NCBI RefSeq assembly: GCF_008831075.1
Contig: NZ_WBJX01000002.1
Location: forward strand, 310,001 to 374,000
Source of the DNA: Pseudoclavibacter terrae
GTDB taxonomy: Bacteria > Actinomycetota > Actinomycetes > Actinomycetales > Microbacteriaceae
Direction: 5' to 3'
DNA: 64,000 nt
The notes under the pieces were generated by a model. It did not search any database. It saw nothing but the letters and a program-made list of their open reading frames with translations, and was not told the DNA's origin. This document shows, piece by piece, positions 33,776 through 43,336 of this stretch (positions within the stretch are counted from its first letter, which is position 1; each line of letters opens with the position of its first letter). Made by a program: the position numbers and the translations under genes.

Positions 33776-35596
33776 CTACTTGAGCGTGATGCCCTGCGTC
33801 GCGGGGGCTGCGTTGTAGATGCCCTCGATGATGCCTCGATACTTCTCGAGGATCACGTGGCGCTTGATGGACATCTTCGGCGTGAGCGTTCCGTTGGCTT
33901 CCGTGAACTCCCCGTCGAGCACGACGAACTTGCGGATCGACTCGGCCCGCGAGACGCGCGTGTTCGCGCGATCGACCGCGTGCTGGATCTCGGCGAGCAC
34001 CTTGGGGTGCTCGGCCGCCTGGGCGACCGTGAGCTCCGGGTTCTCGCCGTTGTTGCTCAGCCAGGTCTTCAGCATCTCCGGGTCGAGCGTCACGAGCGCG
34101 GAGATGAACGGACGCTGGTCGCCGACGACCACGATCTGCCCGACGAGGGGGTCGGCGCGAATCGGGTCCTCGAGCGCCGCGGGGGAGACGTTCTTCCCGC
34201 CGGAGGTGACGATGATCTCCTTGATGCGACCGGTCACCGTGATGTAGCCGTCGTCGTCGATCGAGCCGAGGTCCCCGGTCTTGAACCACTCGCCGTCGAA
34301 CGCCGCGGCGGTCGCCTCGGGGTTCTTCCAGTACTCGCGGAAGACGTTGATGCCCTTGACCTGCAGCTCGCCGTGCTCGTCCGTGCGCACTGCGACGCCG
34401 GGCAGCGCGGGGCCGACGGTCCCGATCTTGGACTTCTCGGCGAGGTTCACGGACGCGGGGGCCGTCGTCTCGGTGAGGCCGTAGCCCTCGAGGATGTTCA
34501 CGCCGATGGCGCGGTAGAAGTGGCCGAGGCGCGAGCCGAGCGGGGCCGAGCCGGAAACGGCGTGCTTGACGCGCCCGCCCATCACCTCCCGCAGCTTCGA
34601 GTAGACGAGCTTGTCGAAGAGCTTGTACTGGAGCCCGAGCACGAGGGGCGTGCGCCCGGCGTCCTGCGACTCCGAGTAGCGCACGGCGACATCGGCCGCC
34701 TTCCGGAAGATCTTGCCGCGGCCGCCGGCCTCTGCCTTCTGCTCCGCCGAGTTGTAGACCTTCTCGAACACGCGGGGCACCGCGAGCAGGAAGGTCGGGT
34801 GGAACGTGCCGAGGGACTCCACGAGCTTCGTGGTGTCGTGCTGGTGCCCCACCTTCACGCCGCCGTAGATGCAGAGCACGGAGATGAAGCGGGCGAAGAT
34901 GTGGGCGAGCGTGATGAACAGCACGGTGGATGCGCCAGGGTAGATGAGCGCGCCGAGCGGGTCCTTGACGTTCCGGCAGAGCTCGACGAAGTTCGAGTGC
35001 GTGATGACGCAGCCCTTGGGTCGTCCCGTGGACCCTGACGTGTAGATGAGCGTCGCGATGTCGTCGCCGTTCGCGATGGCGCGCCTGCGCTCGATCTCCG
35101 CATCGTCGACGCCAGCTCCGAGGCGGATGAGCTCCTCGATGGCACCGGCGTGCAGGGCGTAGCGCACGCGCAGCGTCGAGACGGTGTCGGCGATCTCGTC
35201 GAGCTTGTCGTCGTGCTCGGGGAGCTCGGAGATGATGCCGACGGCCTCCGAGTCCTCGAGGATCCATTCGATCTGGGCAGAGGAGCTCGTCTCGTAGACG
35301 GGGACCATGACGGCGCCCGCGTACCAGAGCGCGAAATCGACGAGCGTCCACTCGTAGTTGGTCTTCGCGACGAACGCGATGCGCTCGCCGACCTCGACGC
35401 CCGCGGCGACGAAGCCCTTCGCGAGGTCGTTCACCTTGGCGTGGAACTCCTTGACGGAGACATCGCGCCAGCGATCGCCGTCCGGAAGTCCGAAGAGGGC
35501 GAGATCCGGCGATTCTCGAAGTCGGTACTGGAGCAGGTCGGTGGTGTTCCAGCTCGGCTCCGGGCTGACTACGGCGGGGGTCTCGGATAGCTTCAT
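33776..35596 (-). CDS. Long-chain acyl-CoA synthetase (FadD15-like AMP-binding enzyme)
   Basis: A 606-residue ANL-superfamily enzyme. The phosphate-binding loop is IYTSGSTGRPKG (about 208-219), the adenine-binding region reads EGYGLTETTAP, the hinge aspartate lies in WFKTGDLGSIDDDGYI, and the C-terminal catalytic lysine is likely in EANGTLTPKMSIKR. It activates long fatty acids to acyl-CoA with ATP. AGGAG sits seven to eight bases before the ATG at 35596. Divergent from the acyltransferase gene, so both may serve lipid synthesis; it could also supply acyl-CoA to OleA (inference). Confidence 0.9.
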   Translation of the reverse strand: MKLSETPAVVSPEPSWNTTDLLQYRLRESPDLALFGLPDGDRWRDVSVKEFHAKVNDLAKGFVAAGVEVGERIAFVAKTNYEWTLVDFALWYAGAVMVPVYETSSSAQIEWILEDSEAVGIISELPEHDDKLDEIADTVSTLRVRYALHAGAIEELIRLGAGVDDAEIERRRAIANGDDIATLIYTSGSTGRPKGCVITHSNFVELCRNVKDPLGALIYPGASTVLFITLAHIFARFISVLCIYGGVKVGHQHDTTKLVESLGTFHPTFLLAVPRVFEKVYNSAEQKAEAGGRGKIFRKAADVAVRYSESQDAGRTPLVLGLQYKLFDKLVYSKLREVMGGRVKHAVSGSAPLGSRLGHFYRAIGVNILEGYGLTETTAPASVNLAEKSKIGTVGPALPGVAVRTDEHGELQVKGINVFREYWKNPEATAAAFDGEWFKTGDLGSIDDDGYITVTGRIKEIIVTSGGKNVSPAALEDPIRADPLVGQIVVVGDQRPFISALVTLDPEMLKTWLSNNGENPELTVAQAAEHPKVLAEIQHAVDRANTRVSRAESIRKFVVLDGEFTEANGTLTPKMSIKRHVILEKYRGIIEGIYNAAPATQGITLK

Positions 35597-35771
35597 TGCA
35601 ACTCCTGAGTGTGGTCCTGGTCGTGAGCCGCCTGAACGTCCATCGGCCAGTGTCGTCCGGCTTCACGTCCAGTGGCCTCCAACACTACCGTTTCGGACAC
35701 GGCGAGCGGCGCACCGGTGCGTGGCATGTCCCGAGTACACTGATGTGCCATCGCCTATCGGGAGGCCACGC

Positions 35772-36491
35772 ATGTTGTATTGGGTGCTCAAGCATCTCTT
35801 CGCAGGGCCCTTGGTGCGCGCGACGTTCCGTCCGTGGGTGCGGGGAATCGAGAACATCCCCGCGAAGGGGCCGGTCATCCTGGCGTCGAACCATCTCTCG
35901 GTCGTCGACTCGTTCTTCATGCCGCTCTCGATCGACCGTCGCGTCTACTTCCTCGCGAAGAAGGAGTACTTCACTGGCACGGGCATCAAGGGCTGGCTGA
36001 CCGCGCAGTTCTTCAAGTCGACCGGGATGCTCCCTATCGATCGAGGCGGCGGAGCCGCGAGCGAGGCGTCGCTCCAGACTGGGCTCCGCGTCCTCAGCGA
36101 GGGCCGTGTCCTCGGTATCTATCCGGAGGGCACGCGCAGCCCGGACGCGCGCATGTTCCGCGGCCGGACGGGCATCGCCCGGATGATCATGCAGGCGGAC
36201 AAGCCGGTGACCGTCGTGCCGGTCGTGATGGTCGACACCGAACGTGTCCTGCCGATCGGTGCGAAGGTGCCGCGGCTGCGCAAAGTCGGCATGGTGTTCG
36301 GCGAGCCGCTCACCTTCACACGCTATGAGGGCATGGCGGCTGACCGGTTCGTGCTCCGCTCCATCACGGACGAGATCATGAGCGAGCTGCACGCCCTCAG
36401 CAACCAGGACTATCGCGACATCTACGCCTCGTCCATCCGAACCAAGATGGATGCAGAGGCAAAGGCGCTCGCCGCCGCGCAGAAGCCCTGA
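35772..36491 (+). CDS. 1-acyl-sn-glycerol-3-phosphate acyltransferase (PlsC type)
   Basis: A 239-residue membrane-associated acyltransferase. The catalytic NHLSVVD motif (N40, H41, D46) and the substrate-binding EGTRS motif (119-123) are present, and MLPIDRGGG fits the conserved block between them. It should acylate lysophosphatidic acid or a similar acceptor on the inner face of the membrane. The frame is open far upstream, but ATG 35772 with GGGAGG (35760-35765) gives the normal family N-terminus. A TACACT at 35736-35741 is a possible -10. Confidence 0.88.
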   Translation: MLYWVLKHLFAGPLVRATFRPWVRGIENIPAKGPVILASNHLSVVDSFFMPLSIDRRVYFLAKKEYFTGTGIKGWLTAQFFKSTGMLPIDRGGGAASEASLQTGLRVLSEGRVLGIYPEGTRSPDARMFRGRTGIARMIMQADKPVTVVPVVMVDTERVLPIGAKVPRLRKVGMVFGEPLTFTRYEGMAADRFVLRSITDEIMSELHALSNQDYRDIYASSIRTKMDAEAKALAAAQKP

Positions 36492-36649
36492 ACGCGCGAG
36501 AGCCGGTGATTGCTGTCAGCGATCAGACGAGCACAGCGCGCGCTGCCCCGGGTAGTGTCGGGCCGTCCGGCGTGAGATTCAGAACAACCAGTGCTGCAGC
36601 GCGTGAGCTGTCAGCGTGAGATCCGAGACATGAGATCAGAGAAGCGAGC

Positions 36650-38035
36650 ATGAGCCAATTCACCTCCACCCGCACAGAGTCGATCCCGACGCCCCCCGGC
36701 GTGCTCGAGGGCCTCGACGCCTGGCGCGAGCTGCCGATCAGGCAGCAGCCGCAGTGGGGCGACGCGACGAAGGTCGCGAGCGTCTCCGGTGAGCTCGCGT
36801 CCCTGCCGCCGCTCGTCTTCGCGGGCGAGGTCGACAGGCTGCGCGATCGCATCGCCACTGCCGCGGCAGGCCAGGCGTTCGTCCTCCAGGGTGGCGACTG
36901 CGCCGAGACCTTCGCGGGGGCGACCGCCGACAAGATCCGAGCGCGCGTGCGCACGATCCTGCAGATGGCTGTCGTGCTGACCTACGGTGCCTCGATGCCC
37001 GTCGTCAAGATGGGCCGGATGGCCGGGCAGTTCGCGAAGCCCCGCTCGAGCGACAACGAGACGCGCGGCGACGTGACGCTGCCCGCCTACCGCGGCGACA
37101 TCGTCAACGACTTCGACTTCACGACGGAGGGTCGCACGCCGGACCCCGAGCGCATGCTCCGCGGCTACCACACGGCTGCATCCACGCTGAACCTCGTCCG
37201 CGCGTTCACGACTGGCGGCTTCGCCGACCTCCGCGAGGTGCACTCCTGGAACCAGGGCTTCGCCGCGAACCCGGCGAACGCGCGCTACGAGCAGCTCGCC
37301 GCGGAGATCGATCGCGCGGTCCGCTTCATGGCGGCCGCTGGTGCCGACTTCTACGCGCTGCGCGACGTCGAGTTCTTCGTGGGCCACGAGGGACTCCTCA
37401 TGGACTACGAGCGCCCCATGACCCGCATCGACTCGCGGACCGGCCAGCCCTACGACACCTCAGGCCACTTCATCTGGATCGGCGAGCGAACACGTGACCT
37501 CGACGAGGCGCACGTCGACTTCTTCAGCCGCGTCAAGAACCCGATCGGCGTGAAGCTCGGGCCCTCGACGACGCCGGACACCATGCTGCGGCTCATCGAC
37601 AAGATCGACCCGAACCGTGAGCCTGGGCGCTTGACGTTCATCACGCGCATGGGTGCCGGCAAGATCCGCGACGCCCTCCCGCCCCTGCTCGAGGCCATCA
37701 AGGGCGCAGACGCGAAGCCGCTGTGGATCACCGATCCGATGCACGGCAACGGCATCACCACCCCGAACGGCTACAAGACGCGTCGCTTCGATGACGTCGT
37801 CGACGAGGTCAAGGGCTTCTTCGAGGCGCACCGCGCCGCGGGGACGCACCCGGGCGGCATCCACGTGGAGCTCACGGGTGACGACGTGACGGAGTGCCTC
37901 GGCGGCTCCGAGCAGATCGACGAGAAGACGCTCGAGACCCGCTACGAGTCGCTCTGCGACCCGCGCCTCAACCACATGCAGTCCCTCGAACTCGCGTTCC
38001 TGGTGGCAGAGGAGCTCCGCGCCGCGAAGCGCTGA
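36650..38035 (+). CDS. aroG: Class II 3-deoxy-7-phosphoheptulonate (DAHP) synthase
   Basis: A 461-residue plant-type (class II) DAHP synthase that condenses phosphoenolpyruvate with erythrose 4-phosphate, the first step of the shikimate pathway. Conserved stretches include FVLQGGDCAETFAG, VVKMGRMAGQFAKPRS, LLMDYERPMTR, FIWIGERTR and WITDPMHGNGITT. The N-terminus is extended as in mycobacterial AroG, where it takes part in allosteric control by aromatic amino acids and chorismate mutase. The 158 bases upstream show no clear leader peptide. It is followed by a strong hairpin and a heptamer repeat, then the convergent kinase gene, as aroG and pknL are neighbours in mycobacteria. Confidence 0.94.
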   Translation: MSQFTSTRTESIPTPPGVLEGLDAWRELPIRQQPQWGDATKVASVSGELASLPPLVFAGEVDRLRDRIATAAAGQAFVLQGGDCAETFAGATADKIRARVRTILQMAVVLTYGASMPVVKMGRMAGQFAKPRSSDNETRGDVTLPAYRGDIVNDFDFTTEGRTPDPERMLRGYHTAASTLNLVRAFTTGGFADLREVHSWNQGFAANPANARYEQLAAEIDRAVRFMAAAGADFYALRDVEFFVGHEGLLMDYERPMTRIDSRTGQPYDTSGHFIWIGERTRDLDEAHVDFFSRVKNPIGVKLGPSTTPDTMLRLIDKIDPNREPGRLTFITRMGAGKIRDALPPLLEAIKGADAKPLWITDPMHGNGITTPNGYKTRRFDDVVDEVKGFFEAHRAAGTHPGGIHVELTGDDVTECLGGSEQIDEKTLETRYESLCDPRLNHMQSLELAFLVAEELRAAKR

Positions 38036-38048
38036 GCCGGCCGTACGA

Positions 38049-38088
38049 CAGGAGAGGCGCATCCCGGAAACGGGATGCGCCTCTCCTG
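38049..38088. terminator. Perfect 18-base-pair hairpin after aroG
   Basis: CAGGAGAGGCGCATCCCG (38049-38066) is followed by GAAA and then by its exact complement CGGGATGCGCCTCTCCTG (38071-38088). The GAAA tetraloop and long stem make a very stable structure. It lacks a T-run. It probably ends or caps the aroG transcript and may also stop antisense reading from the kinase side. Confidence 0.75.
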
Positions 38089-38142
38089 CGCGCGCGGCGA
38101 GATCGGCGCGCCACGGGGCGGTTCGACACGAAGACGTGATGC

Positions 38143-38254
38143 GAGCATTGAGCATTGAGCATTGAGCATTGAGCATCGGGCAGTGAGCAGTGAGCAGTGA
38201 GCAGTGAGCAGTGAGCAGTGAGCAGTGAGCATTGAGCACCGGGCATCGAGCACC
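38143..38254. repeat. Tandem heptamer array, 16 units
   Basis: Sixteen contiguous seven-base units with consensus GAGCANT: four GAGCATT, GAGCATC, GGGCAGT, six GAGCAGT, GAGCATT, GAGCACC, GGGCATC and GAGCACC. The array spans exactly 112 bases between the convergent aroG and kinase genes. Because seven is not a multiple of three, most plus-strand frames meet TGA repeatedly while all minus-strand frames stay open and would read a repeating heptapeptide. I see no ribosome-binding site for such a peptide. It is most likely a variable-number tandem repeat produced by slippage. Confidence 0.95.
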
Positions 38255-38300
38255 GTCGCGTTCACGCGTGCCTCTGCTGCCGCCCTTGACCGACCAGGCG

Positions 38301-40340
<2,040 letters not shown>

Positions 40341-40450
40341 GTCGTGCAGGATAGCCCGAGCAGGCGGTCAGCCCCCGGATGAAACACCGGACGACGCCGA
40401 TCAATCGCGTCGGCTCGCATCCACGGGCGGCGTCTGCGACGATGTGAGAC

Positions 40451-40795
40451 GTGAGTGACGTCTTCAGTACCCGCCAGTGGTACACGATTCCCCAGGCCGC
40501 TGCCGAGCTCGGCGTCTCGACGGGGCGCGTGTCGACCCTGATCGAGGACAAGCAGCTGCTTTCGTTCCGCATCGAACGCGAGCCACGCATCCCGCGAGAG
40601 TTCATCAAGGACGGGGAGCCGCTCGTCGGCCTCCGCGGCACGCTCTTCCTGCTCGCGGACGCGGGGCTGAGCGCGCACGAGCAGATGGTCTGGCTCCTGA
40701 GCGTCGACGAGACGCTCGGCGTCGCACCCGTGGATGCGCTCGTCGAGGGACGCAAGACGCAGGTCCGTCACGCGGTGCAGCTGCTCGCCATCTGA
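40451..40795 (+). CDS. Rv2175c-like helix-turn-helix DNA-binding protein
   Basis: A 114-residue protein with an N-terminal excisionase/MerR-like helix-turn-helix (QWYTIPQAAAELGVSTGRV, then TLIEDKQLL) and a C-terminal part with GTLFLLADAGLSAHEQMVWL. It matches Rv2175c of M. tuberculosis, a DNA-binding protein phosphorylated by the adjacent kinase PknL. Here it is divergent from the kinase gene with 110 bases between. It starts at GTG 40451. Its targets are unknown. Confidence 0.8.
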   Translation: MSDVFSTRQWYTIPQAAAELGVSTGRVSTLIEDKQLLSFRIEREPRIPREFIKDGEPLVGLRGTLFLLADAGLSAHEQMVWLLSVDETLGVAPVDALVEGRKTQVRHAVQLLAI

Positions 40796-40838
40796 GGCGT
40801 CCGCGCTTCCAGTCTGGATCCCGGGCCCCGGACGCCTC
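40794..40838. terminator. Hairpin between convergent genes
   Basis: GAGGCGTCCG (40794-40803) pairs with CGGACGCCTC (40829-40838) across a 25-base loop. It starts within the stop codon of the HTH gene and lies before the end of the polyprenyl synthase gene. A tandem 14-base duplication, GTGACYGCTGCGCC, follows at 40848-40861 and 40862-40875. Confidence 0.5.
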
Positions 40839-40892
40839 TGGGTGCTCGTGACCGCTGCGCCGTGACTGCTGCGCCGTGGCTCTGCGGCTGTG

Positions 40893-41975
40893 TCAGTGCG
40901 CGCGGTGCGCGGTGCGCTCCGCGAGGTCCTCGAGCAGCTGCCGCGACTCGGTGTCGAGTTCAAGCGCAGCCAGGCCGGCGAGCGCCTCGCGCAACGATGT
41001 GCTGATGACATCCTCGGTGCGCTGCAGTCCGCCTGACTCGGCGATGAGGGACTGCATCCACGCGATGTCGGCGTCGCTCAGATCCGGGTCGCCGAGCAGC
41101 TCGTCGAGTCGTGCGGAGTCGGCGGGCGCCGCCAGCTCCTGCGCGGCGGCGATCATGAGCGTGCGCTTCCCTTCCCGCAGGTCGTCACCGCTCGGCTTCC
41201 CGGTCACGGCCTCGTCGCCGAAGACGCCGAGGACGTCGTCCCTGAGCTGGAAGGCGAGCCCGAGGGGCAGCCCGAACGACCGGATCTGCTCGACGTGCGA
41301 GTCCGATGCCCCTCCGAGGAGCGCGCCGAGCACGAGCGGCTCCTCGACGCTGTACCTCGCGGATTTCGAGATCGCGATGGTCTTCGCTCGAGAGGAGCGC
41401 GCGTCGATGGGGACAACCGGCCACGCGACCTCCTCCACGAGGTCGAGGTACTGTCCGACGGTCACCTCGCTGCGCATCCTGCTGAACTCCGCCCTCGCGC
41501 GCACCGCGTTCTCGGGGGAGACGAGCGCGCAGGCCTCGACGAAGAGCTGGTCGCTCCAGACGAGCAGGAGATCACCGAGCAGGATCGCGGCGCTCAGGCC
41601 GAAGTGCGTCTCGTCGCCCGCCCAGGCGGACGCGCGGTGGTGGCGCGCGAACGCCCGATGCGTGGAGGGCGCGCCTCGCCGCGTGTCGGAGCGATCGATG
41701 ATGTCGTCGTGGACGAGGGCGGCGGCGTGGAAGAACTCGATAGAGGCCGCTGCGCGGACGACGGCCTCGGTGTGCTCGCTCGTGCCGGTCGCGCTGCCGA
41801 AGCCTGCGGCGCAGAAGGAGGCGCGCAGTCGTTTTCCGCCCGTCGTGAAGGTCGCGGCCTGCTCGAGGAAAGCGGGCACGTCGACGCCGATCGGGCCGAG
41901 AACTCGCAGGTTCTCGTCGATTGTTGCGTCCAGACGACGCTGGACTTTGGAGGACAGCGAAGAACTCTCAGACAC
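40893..41975 (-). CDS. Polyprenyl diphosphate synthase (IdsA-like)
   Basis: A 360-residue trans-isoprenyl diphosphate synthase. The first aspartate-rich motif is HDDIIDRSDTRRG (89-101) and the second is QLRDDVLGVFGD (about 256-267), where the last Asp is displaced as in actinobacterial IdsA enzymes. It condenses isopentenyl diphosphate with allylic diphosphates, probably to geranylgeranyl diphosphate for carotenoids or quinone side chains; exact chain length is not readable. The position beside the kinase and Rv2175c-like gene copies the mycobacterial idsA2 region. Confidence 0.88.
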   Translation of the reverse strand: MSESSSLSSKVQRRLDATIDENLRVLGPIGVDVPAFLEQAATFTTGGKRLRASFCAAGFGSATGTSEHTEAVVRAAASIEFFHAAALVHDDIIDRSDTRRGAPSTHRAFARHHRASAWAGDETHFGLSAAILLGDLLLVWSDQLFVEACALVSPENAVRARAEFSRMRSEVTVGQYLDLVEEVAWPVVPIDARSSRAKTIAISKSARYSVEEPLVLGALLGGASDSHVEQIRSFGLPLGLAFQLRDDVLGVFGDEAVTGKPSGDDLREGKRTLMIAAAQELAAPADSARLDELLGDPDLSDADIAWMQSLIAESGGLQRTEDVISTSLREALAGLAALELDTESRQLLEDLAERTAHRAH

Positions 41976-42063
41976 GACACCACTCTACCCAGGTGCGCGC
42001 GCCTACAATGGGCGCAATACTTCGGAGCGGGGCTCCGATCGCCCCCTTGAGCACGAGGTCAAC

Positions 42064-42444
42064 ATGGCACTATCTGAGCAAGAGCAGCGGTTGCTTGATG
42101 AGATGGAGCGCAGCTTCTACCAGAACGATGCGGACGTCGTCTCCACATCGCCGAGAAGCGGTGCTGCGGTCACCACGCGAGCCGTCGTCGTCGCGTTTCT
42201 TTCTGTCGCAGTCGGCATCGGCGTCGTCGTCGCCGGCGTCGCCACGAACATTCCTGTCCTGGGGGTCGTCGGGTTCGTCCTGATGCTCGCCGGCGTGGTC
42301 TACGCGTTCGCGGTTCCGAAGGGGGCTTCGGAATCCGACCCGCTGCCGACGGGGCGCCCGTCGCCGAAACGGGGCGAGTCCGCAGATGGCTCGTTCATGG
42401 ACAAGCTCGGCAATCGCTGGGACAAGCGGCAGCAGGGGGAGTAG
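42064..42444 (+). CDS. DUF3040-family membrane protein
   Basis: A 126-residue protein. The first segment MALSEQEQRLLDEMERSFY is the DUF3040 signature. Two hydrophobic helices follow (AVVVAFLSVAVGIGVVVAGV and VLGVVGFVLMLAGVVYAFAV), then a hydrophilic tail with DKLGNRWDKR. Such genes often lie just before mraZ in actinobacteria, but no function is known. It starts at ATG 42064 and is followed by a classic terminator. Confidence 0.87.
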   Translation: MALSEQEQRLLDEMERSFYQNDADVVSTSPRSGAAVTTRAVVVAFLSVAVGIGVVVAGVATNIPVLGVVGFVLMLAGVVYAFAVPKGASESDPLPTGRPSPKRGESADGSFMDKLGNRWDKRQQGE

Positions 42445-42507
42445 AGGGAGCGGTCGCCGAGCGGCCCCCGCCTCGCCCCACCACCAACCACCACTTCGCA
42501 CCACCAT

Positions 42508-42539
42508 CGGGACCGGCCATCTGGCCGGTCCCGTTTTTT
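42508..42539 (+). terminator. Rho-independent terminator after the DUF3040 gene
   Basis: CGGGACCGGCCA (42508-42519) pairs with TGGCCGGTCCCG (42522-42533), followed by TTTTTT. It is the clearest intrinsic terminator in the window and separates the DUF3040 gene from the dcw cluster. Confidence 0.9.
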
Positions 42540-42562
42540 GCGCCCTCGATCGCGCCAGATAG

Positions 42563-42578
42563 CTCCACTTCCCTCCAC
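42563..42578 (-). promoter_or_regulatory. Reverse-oriented MraZ-like box doublet
   Basis: On the minus strand this reads GTGGAG, GGAA, GTGGAG: two identical hexamers with a four-base spacer. It is the same hexamer and period as the doublet at 42661-42676, but inverted. It is a candidate MraZ site about 140 bases before mraZ. Confidence 0.4.
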
Positions 42579-42584
42579 CATGCT

Positions 42585-42611
42585 GAGGCCAGTAAATTAC
42601 TGGCCTCTTTT
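42585..42611. terminator. Palindrome with T-run between DUF3040 and mraZ
   Basis: GAGGCCAGTA (42585-42594) and TACTGGCCTC (42598-42607) surround AAT, followed by TTTT. It may be a second terminator guarding the dcw promoter from read-through or, being a DNA palindrome, an operator. Confidence 0.6.
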
Positions 42612-42650
42612 CGCATTCACAGGGAGCAGATCGGGTGTTTGCGTAGCCGG

Positions 42651-42685
42651 GTGGTTGGTTGTGGAGTAAAGTGGAGCATGTGGGG
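42651..42685 (+). promoter_or_regulatory. MraZ-box-like direct repeats upstream of mraZ
   Basis: GTGGTT at 42651, GTGGAG at 42661, GTGGAG at 42671 and GTGGGG at 42680 follow one another with periods of 10, 10 and 9 bases. MraZ proteins bind short G-rich direct repeats (TGGGN type in E. coli) spaced about one helical turn before their own gene. This array lies 27-61 bases before the mraZ start and covers a TAAAGT hexamer (42667-42672). Confidence 0.6.
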
Positions 42686-42711
42686 ATTCAGCGACGGGGA
42701 GGGAGGCGTGC

Positions 42712-43143
42712 ATGTTCCTTGGCACGTACTCGCCCAAGCTCGACGAGAAGGGGCGGCTCATCCTGCCGGCCAAGTTCCGGGACGAGCTCGCGGAGGGCGT
42801 CGTGCTGACCCGTGGGCAGGACCGCTGCGTCTACGTCTTCTCCACCAGCGAGTTCGAGGAGCTCCACAACCGCATCCGCCAGGCTCCCGTCACGAGCAAG
42901 CAGGCGCGCGACTACCTGCGCCTCCTGCTCTCCGGTGCGCACGCGGAGACGCCAGACCGCCAGAACCGCGTCACCATCCCGCAGCAGCTCAGGCAGTACG
43001 CCGGACTCGACCGCGAGCTGGCCGTCATCGGGGCCGGAACCCGCGCCGAGATCTGGGACGCCGAGGCATGGAACACCTACGTCGAGGCCAACGAGGCCGC
43101 CTTCTCCGAGACCGCTGAGGAGGTGATCCCGGGACTCTTCTGA
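42712..43143 (+). CDS. mraZ: Transcriptional regulator MraZ
   Basis: A 143-residue protein with two SpoVT/AbrB-like halves. The first half has [20 protein letters not shown] (2-21) and the second [20 protein letters not shown]; both keep the typical beta-swapped hairpin with Asp-x-x-x-Arg. MraZ forms rings and regulates the dcw cluster that it heads. The ATG at 42712 is preceded by GGGAGGGAGG. Box-like repeats lie just upstream and possibly between mraZ and rsmH. Confidence 0.95.
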   Translation: MFLGTYSPKLDEKGRLILPAKFRDELAEGVVLTRGQDRCVYVFSTSEFEELHNRIRQAPVTSKQARDYLRLLLSGAHAETPDRQNRVTIPQQLRQYAGLDRELAVIGAGTRAEIWDAEAWNTYVEANEAAFSETAEEVIPGLF

Positions 43144-43255
43144 CCCTGACCGCCGATTCTCAGCCGTTCCGCTCTGAAGCGCCTTCCCTCGCAGCAGAGC
43201 ACAGCAGCACCGCAGGAGCCCCATCTGAAGCCACTTCCCCGGCGGCAGACGGAAT

Positions 43256-43291
43256 CTCCACTTCGCTCCCCTCGCCCTCCCCGGCGGGGAG
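43256..43291. promoter_or_regulatory. Box doublet and RBS-masking hairpin between mraZ and rsmH
   Basis: Two features overlap in this gap. On the minus strand 43256-43271 reads GGGGAG, CGAA, GTGGAG, a third MraZ-box-like doublet. At 43277-43291 CTCCCC, GGC, GGGGAG can form a hairpin whose right arm is the ribosome-binding site for the alternative rsmH start at 43301. The rest of the 193-base gap shows nothing else. Confidence 0.35.
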
Positions 43292-43336
43292 AGAGAACGG
43301 ATGGGAATCAGTGATCAGGGAGGACCCCGGAACGTC

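Noticed and set aside
36507-36617. Leader peptide for aromatic amino-acid attenuation of aroG
   Set aside because: A short frame exists, but it has no run of Trp, Phe or Tyr codons and no terminator/antiterminator pair was seen.
38143-38254. CRISPR array
   Set aside because: The units are seven bases long and contiguous with no spacers, and no cas genes are nearby.
37460-38265. Minus-strand repeat-containing small proteins reading the heptamer array
   Set aside because: All three frames are open only because the unit lacks stops on that strand. There is no ribosome-binding site, and one frame continues antisense into aroG.
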